A stretch of 11,057 nt of DNA, taken from NCBI GenBank assembly GCA_020860745.1, contig JAJBTR010000193.1, positions 1-11,057 of the forward strand. The letters run 5' to 3'. Below are positions 5,470 to 11,057 of the stretch, piece after piece. The DNA comes from Lachnospiraceae bacterium. Its GTDB lineage: Bacteria; Bacillota; Clostridia; Lachnospirales; Lachnospiraceae. Numbering within the stretch: the first letter of the stretch is position 1; each line of letters begins with the position of its first letter. A program made the position numbers and the translations under genes. A model generated the notes under the pieces. It did not search any database. It had not been told where the DNA came from and was given only the letters and a program-made list of their open reading frames with translations.

Positions 5470-7488
5470 TCACAGAGCGGGTTCTTTCTGCCGGGCGCAT
5501 CTGTTCAGCAAATCCTCCTCGGAGATTACCGGAATTCCAAGGCTCCGCGCTTTATCCAGCTTGGACCCCGCACTTTCCCCGGCAACCAGGAAACTGGTTT
5601 TTTTGCTTACGCTTCCGGTGCACTTTCCGCCATTCTCCTCAATAAATGAAGCAATTTCTTTTCGCCCAAAATGCTCCAGCGTCCCCGTCACCACGATGGT
5701 CAGCCCATCCAGAGGCTTTACTGTATCCTCCTCATCCTCCGCATACCTGGCAGAGAAAATATTTACACCCAGCGCCTCTAAACGGCGGAGCAGTTCGCAG
5801 TTGTCCTCCTCCGCAAAAAAACTGTGAATGGACCGGGCGGTGATCTCGCCCACATCGGGAAGCTGCACCAGCTCCTCCACAAAGGCTTCTGCCAGTTCCC
5901 AGAGGTTGCGGTAATGCTTCATGATGGACCGGGCGGAAATTTTCCCGACGTTTCGAATTGCAAAACCGGTCAGAAGACTGTCTGCGTCATTCGTCCTGGA
6001 CGCTTCGATCGCCGCCAGAATACGGTCTGTATTTTTCTCTCTGCCAAGGATTCCTTTTTCAATCAGTTCCTCCCGATGCTCCCGAAGACAGTAAATATCC
6101 GCGGCGTCATGGAGATATCCCTCCTCCACCAGGCTCTCGATATACCTGCTCCCGAAATTTTTGATATCCATGGCATCCTTGCCCGCAAAATAAGCCAGCG
6201 TGCGCTTCAGCTGTGCCGGACACGAGGGATTCTCACAGTATATATCACAGGTATCCTCCTCCCGGATGAGCGCCGCTCCGCAGACCGGACACCGGTCAGG
6301 AACTTCGTACGGGCGTTCCGTCCGCTGCGTGACCCGGACAATCGCAGGAATAATCTCTCCCTGTTTTCGGCAGATTGCCCTGCACCCCTCCGAGATACCC
6401 ATATTCCGGATAAAATCCGCATTGTGCAGCGTCGCTTTCTGCACATTGGTTCCGCACAGCCGCACAGGCACTGCAAAAACAGCACGAAAAGTCATCTTTC
6501 CGGTCCGGCCCACGTTGACCTCGATCTGATCGATGACCACCTCTTTTTCCTCCGGCGGATACTTGTAGGCGATATGTCCTGCGGAATACTTACTCCCCGC
6601 GGGAAAATCCGCACGATATGCAGTCTGGTCGATCTTTACCACCGCACCGTCAATATCATACCCAAAGCTGCCGCGGTTCTCACCGATCGCGTCGATGGCA
6701 GCCAGCACTTCCTCCGCATCTGAGCAGATCGTATGCGGCACCACGACAACCCCTTTCTTTTCTAATTGCTCCAGGCCGTCCGCATGAGACTGCATCAGAT
6801 CCGTGCCGTTGTCATAAGCATCCTGGACGTTGAAAACAAACATCCTGAGTCCGCGCTTTTTCACCACCGATGACTCCAGCTGACGCAGCGTCCCCGCCGC
6901 CAGGTTCCTCGGATTGGCCGCCGGCTTCTTCCCGGCGTTCTCCTGCTCCTCGTTAAACCTGTCAAAATCCTCCAGGGACATATACACCTCTCCCCGAAGC
7001 TCCACATATCCCGGAAAATCCAATATTTTTCTGACATCCGGGATGACCAGCGCGTTCTGCGTCACATCCTCCCCGACCAGACCATCCCCCCGGGTCTCCG
7101 CGAGGATCAGCTGACCATCCTGATAGCGCAGACTCATGCTGAGACCGTCGATTTTCTCCTCCACGCTGAACCGGGCGTCCGGGTGCATTTGCTGCACTTT
7201 CTCCACCCAGGCCACAATCTCTTCCTTTTCGAAAACATCCTGGATGCTGAGCATCGGCACATGATGCGTCACCGCCACACCGGCCTCGCGCTTCGCGCTG
7301 CCGCCGATCTTCTGTGTGGGGGAATCCGGCGTCACCCATTCCGGATGCTCCTGCTCCAGTGCTTTCAGTTCCAGCATCATCTGATCATATTCGTGATCGC
7401 TGATCTCCGGCGCGTCCTCATTGTAGTACCGGTTCATATGATACTCTATGGTCCGTCTCAGCTCATCATATCTCTGTCTCGCATCCAT
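5470..7488 (-). CDS. ligA: NAD-dependent DNA ligase
   Basis: A 672-residue LigA that seals nicks in DNA during replication and repair, using NAD as the adenylyl donor. The domain order is complete. The Ia region with the NAD-binding segment YYNEDAPEISDHEYDQ lies at 21-36. The adenylation domain has EEKIDGLSMS with the AMP-accepting Lys112 in KxDG (112-115), and ELRGEVYM at 163-170. The OB fold carries NVGRTGKMT (325-333) and KATLHNADFI (351-360). A four-cysteine zinc finger uses Cys400, Cys403, Cys418 and Cys423. Helix-hairpin-helix repeats around 430-580 include GFAIRNVGKISAR and LPDVGEITARS. The C-terminal BRCT domain is at about 590-672 (LDGLTIVVTGTLEHFGR). An in-frame ATG at 7509 exists, but its GAGG abuts it. 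The ATG at 7488 has AAGGGAG at 7495-7501 with 6-base spacing and is preferred. It lies 100 bases after rluF, probably in the same transcript. Confidence 0.97.
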   Translation of the reverse strand: MDARQRYDELRRTIEYHMNRYYNEDAPEISDHEYDQMMLELKALEQEHPEWVTPDSPTQKIGGSAKREAGVAVTHHVPMLSIQDVFEKEEIVAWVEKVQQMHPDARFSVEEKIDGLSMSLRYQDGQLILAETRGDGLVGEDVTQNALVIPDVRKILDFPGYVELRGEVYMSLEDFDRFNEEQENAGKKPAANPRNLAAGTLRQLESSVVKKRGLRMFVFNVQDAYDNGTDLMQSHADGLEQLEKKGVVVVPHTICSDAEEVLAAIDAIGENRGSFGYDIDGAVVKIDQTAYRADFPAGSKYSAGHIAYKYPPEEKEVVIDQIEVNVGRTGKMTFRAVFAVPVRLCGTNVQKATLHNADFIRNMGISEGCRAICRKQGEIIPAIVRVTQRTERPYEVPDRCPVCGAALIREEDTCDIYCENPSCPAQLKRTLAYFAGKDAMDIKNFGSRYIESLVEEGYLHDAADIYCLREHREELIEKGILGREKNTDRILAAIEASRTNDADSLLTGFAIRNVGKISARSIMKHYRNLWELAEAFVEELVQLPDVGEITARSIHSFFAEEDNCELLRRLEALGVNIFSARYAEDEEDTVKPLDGLTIVVTGTLEHFGRKEIASFIEENGGKCTGSVSKKTSFLVAGESAGSKLDKARSLGIPVISEEDLLNRCARQKEPAL

Positions 7489-7494
7489 CCTCTT

Positions 7495-7501
7495 CTCCCT
7501 T
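7495..7501 (-). promoter_or_regulatory. Ribosome binding site that decides the ligA start
   Basis: AAGGGAG (minus strand) sits 6 bases before the ATG at 7488. The alternative ATG at 7509, 21 bases upstream in the same frame, has only GAGG directly touching it, which is too close to function as a Shine-Dalgarno. Confidence 0.65.
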
Positions 7502-7588
7502 ATATTCATCCTCTTTCGCCTTCTGTACCCGACGGTTTATCCGGCAGCCTCAAGTAGCAATCCATTCCGGCGTATGATGCTCCGTATT

Positions 7589-8362
7589 TCACCTGTCGCC
7601 GTTTTTCCTCTGTCCTTTCGGCGCACTGTAACTATGCTCGATCAGACGATATAACTCCTGCTTCTCCGCCGGGGTGACATCCCGGTAAGTTCCCGGCGCC
7701 AGATCGCCGAGATAAATATTCATAATCCGCACGCGCACCAGACGCCTGACCCGATAACCGAACACCGCGCACATCCTCCGGATCTGGCGGTTATATCCCT
7801 GCGTGAGCACCATGGAAAACGTGCGTCGGCTTTTTTTCTCAATCATACACCGGCGGGTCGTCACATCCAGTTCTTCCAGATACACGCCGCTCCGCATTCC
7901 CTCCAGAAACTCATCCGTGATGTCATGATCCACCGTGACCATATATTCTTTTTCATGAAAATTTCCGGCCCGCATAATCTTATTAACGAGATCGCCCTGG
8001 TTGGTCAGCAGAATCAGACCTTCCGAATCCTTGTCAAGGCGGCCGGCCGGATAAATCCGCACCGGATAATTTATGTAATCAATAATATTGTTTTCTTCCC
8101 GCTTTTCAGCGGTACAGACAATTCCCCGTGGTTTATGGAAAGCAAGCAGCACTTCCCTGTCCTGCACCTGCACCGGCTCTCCGCAGAAGAACACCTGCAT
8201 GCCTGGTTCTACCCGATCCCCGCATACCGCCGTTCTCCCGTCGATGCTGACCTGCCCGGCTTCAATCCGGCGGTCGGCCTCGCGCCTGGAACAGACGCCG
8301 GCCTCGCTCAGATATTTATTGATTCGTATTCCTTTTTGAGAATTATTTTCTGATTTCATCAT
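7589..8362 (-). CDS. rluF: 23S rRNA pseudouridine synthase, RluF type
   Basis: A 257-residue RsuA/RluB/RluF-family pseudouridine synthase that isomerises uridine in rRNA. An S4 RNA-binding domain is at about 12-58 (IRINKYLSEAGVCSRREADRR). The catalytic motif is GRLDKDSEGLILLT (107-120), with Asp110 as the nucleophilic aspartate, and the C-terminal motif TQGYNRQIRRMC lies at 187-198. RAGNFHEKEY (131-140) and RIMNIYLGDL (212-221) resemble E. coli RluF, which modifies U2604 of 23S rRNA; the exact target here is inferred. The frame also opens at a TTG at 8368, but ATG at 8362 (or the next ATG, 8359) is favoured, preceded by GGGG 6 bases upstream; the choice between them is uncertain by one codon. 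It lies 47 bases after the helical-bundle gene and 100 bases before ligA, both same strand, with no terminator seen. Confidence 0.9.
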   Translation of the reverse strand: MMKSENNSQKGIRINKYLSEAGVCSRREADRRIEAGQVSIDGRTAVCGDRVEPGMQVFFCGEPVQVQDREVLLAFHKPRGIVCTAEKREENNIIDYINYPVRIYPAGRLDKDSEGLILLTNQGDLVNKIMRAGNFHEKEYMVTVDHDITDEFLEGMRSGVYLEELDVTTRRCMIEKKSRRTFSMVLTQGYNRQIRRMCAVFGYRVRRLVRVRIMNIYLGDLAPGTYRDVTPAEKQELYRLIEHSYSAPKGQRKNGDR

Positions 8363-8409
8363 TTTCAACCCCGGCTGCTCTTCCGCCTGATCCGCCCCGC
8401 GTTTTTCAA

Positions 8410-8853
8410 TTACCTCTCATTTTTGTAGGATTCGAGCCTGCATTGATTTTCTTCCTCAAAATCAATCATTTCACGCGCAAGCTCCGTTGCGTAGACACCG
8501 GCTCCCTTATATTTATGAATCGCTTTCTTCAGTTCATCCGCCCCGCGGCGGTTTCCTTTCTGCATCATGTCCGCGACATGCGACGTATTATCCGAAAATG
8601 CCGTCCTCATCTTTACGGCAGATTTCAGCATTTTCCCCACCATCGGCTTCGGTCCGGCCTCCTCTTTGCCGTTCCCCTTCAGCCTGGCGTTTGCCTTATC
8701 CTCAAACTCCTTCATCTTCCCGGCTTCCACATGCAGTTCATAGGCAAATTCCTCATCATAGACATCCTGCAGCACCTGGTAAATCGCCTCTCTGCCCATG
8801 CTGGAATTTCTGCAGATTTCATGCAAAAGCCGGTCCTCATCTTTTTCGTTCAT
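8410..8853 (-). CDS. Small helical-bundle protein, ferritin-like fold possible, unknown function
   Basis: A 147-residue soluble protein without signal peptide or membrane segment, rich in Glu, Lys, Met and Ala, and predicted from composition to be almost all helical. Four helical stretches can be read: about 5-32, 34-60, 74-101 (with TSHVADMMQKGNRRGADELK at 90-109) and 104-143 (ending FEEENQCRLESY). The layout (MGREAIYQVLQDV, DEEFAYELHVEA, a Lys-rich break, SHVADMM, FEEEN) resembles a Clostridia family of ferritin-like bundles I recall without name. The metal-binding ExxH pairs expected of a di-iron site are not clear, so a redox or iron-storage role is not supported. An excellent ribosome site AGGAGGT (8862-8868) lies 8 bases before the start. 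An overlapping ATG at 8857 is out of frame. No clear promoter is visible upstream. It heads the likely 8410-rluF-ligA gene group. Confidence 0.7.
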   Translation of the reverse strand: MNEKDEDRLLHEICRNSSMGREAIYQVLQDVYDEEFAYELHVEAGKMKEFEDKANARLKGNGKEEAGPKPMVGKMLKSAVKMRTAFSDNTSHVADMMQKGNRRGADELKKAIHKYKGAGVYATELAREMIDFEEENQCRLESYKNER

Positions 8854-8964
8854 TCATAGGTACCTCCTGTCATATCTTACAGAAATAGTATCCCGTTGAA
8901 CGCTTTCATTTATACGCTCCGCTCACGACCTTTTGCCTCCGGCACATCACTTTAAACATCAAGG

Positions 8965-8990
8965 CAGGGAACAGCACAAACTGCTCCCTG
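8965..8990. other. Hairpin downstream of the SH3b gene
   Basis: CAGGGAACAG (8965-8974) pairs with CTGCTCCCTG (8981-8990) around the 6-base loop CACAAA, one G-U pair. There is no T tract on the side needed for minus-strand termination, so it may be a processing or stabilising stem rather than an intrinsic terminator. It lies about 95 bases beyond the SH3b stop. Confidence 0.45.
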
Positions 8991-9023
8991 AAACAGAAAA
9001 ATGTTATCTTAAAATCCGACAGA

Positions 9024-9058
9024 CCGGTGATAATAATTTTTCCGAAAATCATTACCGG
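9024..9058. other. Long A/T-rich hairpin just after the SH3b stop
   Basis: On the minus strand CCGGT-AAT-G-ATTTT pairs with AAAAT-T-ATT, a 3-base bulge, then ACCGG, around a CGGA tetraloop. The 3' side continues TCTGTCGGATTTT. It begins about 25 bases after the SH3b stop at 9084 and is the likely end of that transcript, though the downstream T content is only moderate. Confidence 0.5.
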
Positions 9059-9083
9059 ATTCCTGCCCCATGCAATGCCTGTC

Positions 9084-10922
9084 CTACATGCCGGCAAGAA
9101 TGTCCGTGCGGATATAGCCGGTCTTGCCATTCCATGTAACCTTTGTCCATCCCTCACTGTAACTCATCACAACCGTCACCGTCTCCCCCGAATAAGCCAG
9201 CCCGACACGGTCAGAGCTCTCACTCATGGAAGAGCGGATATTCACGGAGGCAGTCAGCGTAATCGTCGTTCCCTCAGAAATTCCCGCGGAGGATGAGGAG
9301 GAAGACGAGGAAGACGAAGAGATATACTCTGACTTGATATATCCGACAATATCTCCGCTCTTCACTTTCGTCCACCCGTCAGAGGTAACCGCAAGCTGAC
9401 GAATCTGCGATCCTGCCGTCGCTGAGGCAAGGGCCTCTGTGGACTCGCCGGGACCCTGACGGATATACACAGTGTCCGTCACGTACACCCAGGCTTTTTC
9501 CTCCGTCTCCGTCGACTCCGAAGACGTATCCCCGTCGGAAGCGTCATCGGCGGAATCATCCGATGTACCTTCGGATGTCCCGTCATCAGGACTTTCCGCT
9601 GCCTCATCCGAAGAGGTATCCCCAGTCTCATCCAACTGCGTTTCCTCCACCTGCGCGGCCGCGGCGGCTGCTTTCTCCGCAAGGATAGATTCATACTCAC
9701 TCTGCCAGCTGCTGATCGCAGTGGCCAGTTCTCCCTCTACCAGAGTGCGCAATGCCTCATCCTGCTCCAGTGCCTGCTCATACTTCGTCTGGACTCCCGC
9801 CTGCAGCGCAATCACATCATCGCTCTGCTCATAAGTCTGAATCAGCTGCAGAATCTCCTGATCCAGCGTATACTCCTGGTACAGCAGATTAAACGGACTG
9901 TAGGTATTGTCAATGTAAGCCGTGCCGTCCTCCGCCGTGCGGACATAGAAAAAATCCATTCCTGCTGCGGTCGTCTCAATCTCATTATACTTTACATCAA
10001 AAGACACGGAAACAATGTAAGAGGAATCATCTGCACCCGTTTTTGTGTAGCAGACGATATTCTCATAAGTATCCGCAAACTCGCTGTACATCTGGATGTA
10101 GGTCTGCTCGGTTTCCGACATGGGATACGCATACTGAAGGATTGTGCTCACATCCCCGTCCGCATAGCAGGCGTAATAATTCGCAATGACCCCGTTGATC
10201 TGCTCATATGCATCCGTCTCGTATTCCTGGGAGGATACCGGCTGCTCCTTATTCTCCGCCGCCTTTTTTTCCGCCGTTTTCCGGATACCGATCACGGCAG
10301 CGGCAATCACAACAATCACGACCACGATACCAATCAGAATCGGGATCAGATTCTTTCTTGCGATCTTCTGTACTTTTTCCTTTTTGGCTGCTCCGGCGTC
10401 CACACTTCTGCGCCTGGTCTTTTTCCGGGAGACAACCTCATCCTCAATGGCCTCGCCTTTCGCTGCCTTTGATTTATCCTTTACAGACTCCTGGGAAATG
10501 AACTCCAGGTCATCCAGAATATCTCCCTCCGGCTTTGTCTCTTTTTTATCGCCTGCCGCGGAATCCTCTGTTTCCTCCGGTGCGCTCTCCTTCTCTTCCG
10601 TCACATCGGTCTCGTTCCCGTCCGGTTTTCCTTCCGCAGAACTTCCCGTTTCCTCCGGCGCATTCTCCGCCTCATCTGCGGCAGCACCGGCCTCGTCCGT
10701 CTTTATTCCGGACGAACTTCCCGCTTCCTCCGATGCATCCGCTTCCTTATCTGCAACATCCGTATCAGTGACTTTGGTATCCGACGCAGCTGTATCTGTG
10801 ATTTCCGCATCAGCTGCATCCGGCATCCCTTCGGCATTCTTCCCGGTTTCCGTAGTCTCCTTCTGCTTCGTCTCAGCACTTTCTATATTTTCATCGACTG
10901 TTTTTTTTTCAAGATCTGACAT
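9084..10922 (-). CDS. Membrane-anchored protein with acidic repeat N-terminus and two extracellular SH3b domains
   Basis: A 612-residue single-pass membrane protein. Residues 1-165 are a cytosolic, highly acidic Asp/Glu/Ser/Thr/Ala tract containing imperfect 25-26-residue repeats (61-134). A basic stretch at 167-190 (RKKTRRR, KKEKVQKIARK) precedes the transmembrane helix at about 192-213, so positive-inside places the rest outside. Residues 235-355 look like an NTF2-like fold (YEQINGVIANYYACYADGD), then come a helical part with AEKAAAAAAQ and an Asp/Ser/Glu-rich spacer (428-475). Two bacterial SH3 domains follow at about 477-535 (VYIRQGPGESTEALAS, GWTKVKSGDIVGYIKSEYI) and 555-611 (VNIRSSMSESSDRVG, GWTKVTWNGKTGYIRTD), joined by 11 serines (535-545). 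SH3b domains usually bind peptidoglycan peptides, so a wall-contacting role is inferred; no enzyme domain is present. The start ATG at 10922 has AAAAGGAG 8 bases upstream; the TTG at 10928 is too close to that site. Confidence 0.85.
   Translation of the reverse strand: MSDLEKKTVDENIESAETKQKETTETGKNAEGMPDAADAEITDTAASDTKVTDTDVADKEADASEEAGSSSGIKTDEAGAAADEAENAPEETGSSAEGKPDGNETDVTEEKESAPEETEDSAAGDKKETKPEGDILDDLEFISQESVKDKSKAAKGEAIEDEVVSRKKTRRRSVDAGAAKKEKVQKIARKNLIPILIGIVVVIVVIAAAVIGIRKTAEKKAAENKEQPVSSQEYETDAYEQINGVIANYYACYADGDVSTILQYAYPMSETEQTYIQMYSEFADTYENIVCYTKTGADDSSYIVSVSFDVKYNEIETTAAGMDFFYVRTAEDGTAYIDNTYSPFNLLYQEYTLDQEILQLIQTYEQSDDVIALQAGVQTKYEQALEQDEALRTLVEGELATAISSWQSEYESILAEKAAAAAAQVEETQLDETGDTSSDEAAESPDDGTSEGTSDDSADDASDGDTSSESTETEEKAWVYVTDTVYIRQGPGESTEALASATAGSQIRQLAVTSDGWTKVKSGDIVGYIKSEYISSSSSSSSSSSAGISEGTTITLTASVNIRSSMSESSDRVGLAYSGETVTVVMSYSEGWTKVTWNGKTGYIRTDILAGM
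9288..9320 (-). repeat. Poly-serine linker codons
   Basis: Eleven consecutive serine codons, all of the TCN type (TCT, TCG, TCC, TCA mixed), encode residues 535-545 of the SH3b protein, between the two SH3b domains. The mixed codons mean it is not a simple trinucleotide slippage tract. It acts as a flexible spacer. Confidence 0.8.
10521..10742 (-). repeat. Imperfect 25-26-residue repeats in the SH3b protein N-terminus
   Basis: Three diverged units begin at residues 62 (DASEEAGSSSGIK), 87 (NAPEETGSSAEGK) and 113 (SAPEETEDSAAGDK). The DNA shows the same, with a TTCCTCCGG-type block returning every 75-78 bases on the plus strand. A weaker fourth unit may lie before residue 60. Confidence 0.6.
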
Positions 10923-10958
10923 AGGCAAAGCTCCTTTTCGCGTCCATTCGTGGATGTA

Positions 10959-10987
10959 ATTCTACCATAATCAGACCTGTTTAGCAA
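10959..10987 (-). promoter_or_regulatory. Promoter of the SH3b protein gene (extended -10)
   Basis: On the minus strand TTGCTA (10982-10987), a 17-base spacer and TAGAAT (10959-10964) preceded by TGG. Transcription would start near 10952, about 30 bases before the ATG at 10922, with AAAAGGAG in the leader. Confidence 0.7.
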
Positions 10988-11005
10988 GGCGGCATTTAGA
11001 AAAGC

Positions 11006-11018
11006 CAGGGTTGTTTCA
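11006..11018 (-). repeat. 13-bp inverted partner of the sequence at 40-52
   Basis: The plus strand reads CAGGGTTGTTTCA, the exact reverse complement of 40-52. It lies about 20 bases upstream of the SH3b promoter -35 element. The remaining edge bases to 11057 show no gene. Confidence 0.3.
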
Positions 11019-11057
11019 CGAACTTTTTATCCAAGACCAAACCCCATGACAAGACAT

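Noticed and set aside
5824..6723. 299-codon plus-strand frame inside ligA
   Set aside because: It is antisense to the complete and conserved LigA coding sequence, with no domain evidence.
8906..9157. 83-codon minus-strand frame covering the SH3b gene end and the gap
   Set aside because: It has no ribosome site, overlaps the SH3b 3' end in another frame and crosses both hairpins.
10186..10959. 257-codon Ser/Phe/Val-rich plus-strand frame resembling a membrane or secreted protein
   Set aside because: The composition is simply the reverse complement of the acidic Asp/Glu/Ala/Ser codons of the SH3b protein; there is no ribosome site.

Overview
The window is about 11 kb of ordinary-looking chromosome from a low-to-mid GC Clostridia member, most likely a gut Lachnospiraceae. 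The basis for this is inference: a GlnRS in a Gram-positive background, a rhomboid-like zinc-ribbon membrane protein, an acidic SH3b surface protein, strong AGGAGG ribosome sites and sigma-A promoters. I see no tRNA, rRNA, insertion sequence, CRISPR array or integrase.

Left part (1-2480, plus strand): two genes, each with its own promoter. The first is a small cytosolic serine esterase of the alpha/beta-hydrolase fold (190-945), closed by an intrinsic terminator (986-1032). The second is an ATP-grasp ligase-like protein of unknown substrate (1142-2335). The two promoters share almost the same extended -10 block (CTGTGnTATAnT). The pair is the least understood content of the window and a candidate small ligase/hydrolase module. 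A strong hairpin at 2432-2475, with T tracts on both sides, ends both this gene and the convergent glnS.

Middle part (2649-5370, minus strand): a consensus promoter at 5341-5370 drives a catalytically degenerate rhomboid-like protein with a C-terminal zinc ribbon. A 30-codon ORF overlaps its stop as ATGA and is followed by glnS (glutaminyl-tRNA synthetase).

Right part (5470-10987, minus strand): in transcription order, a membrane-anchored extracytoplasmic protein with two bacterial SH3 domains, a small helical-bundle protein of unknown function, the pseudouridine synthase rluF, and the NAD-dependent DNA ligase ligA. The last three are spaced 47-100 bases apart with no obvious terminator between them, so they could be co-transcribed. 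glnS, rluF and ligA are housekeeping translation, rRNA-modification and replication/repair genes. The SH3b protein probably acts at the cell wall.

Several CDS starts were moved inward from the longest ORF because a ribosome site (and for the first gene a promoter) places the start there: 190 for the esterase, 7488 for ligA, 8362 for rluF and 10922 for the SH3b protein.
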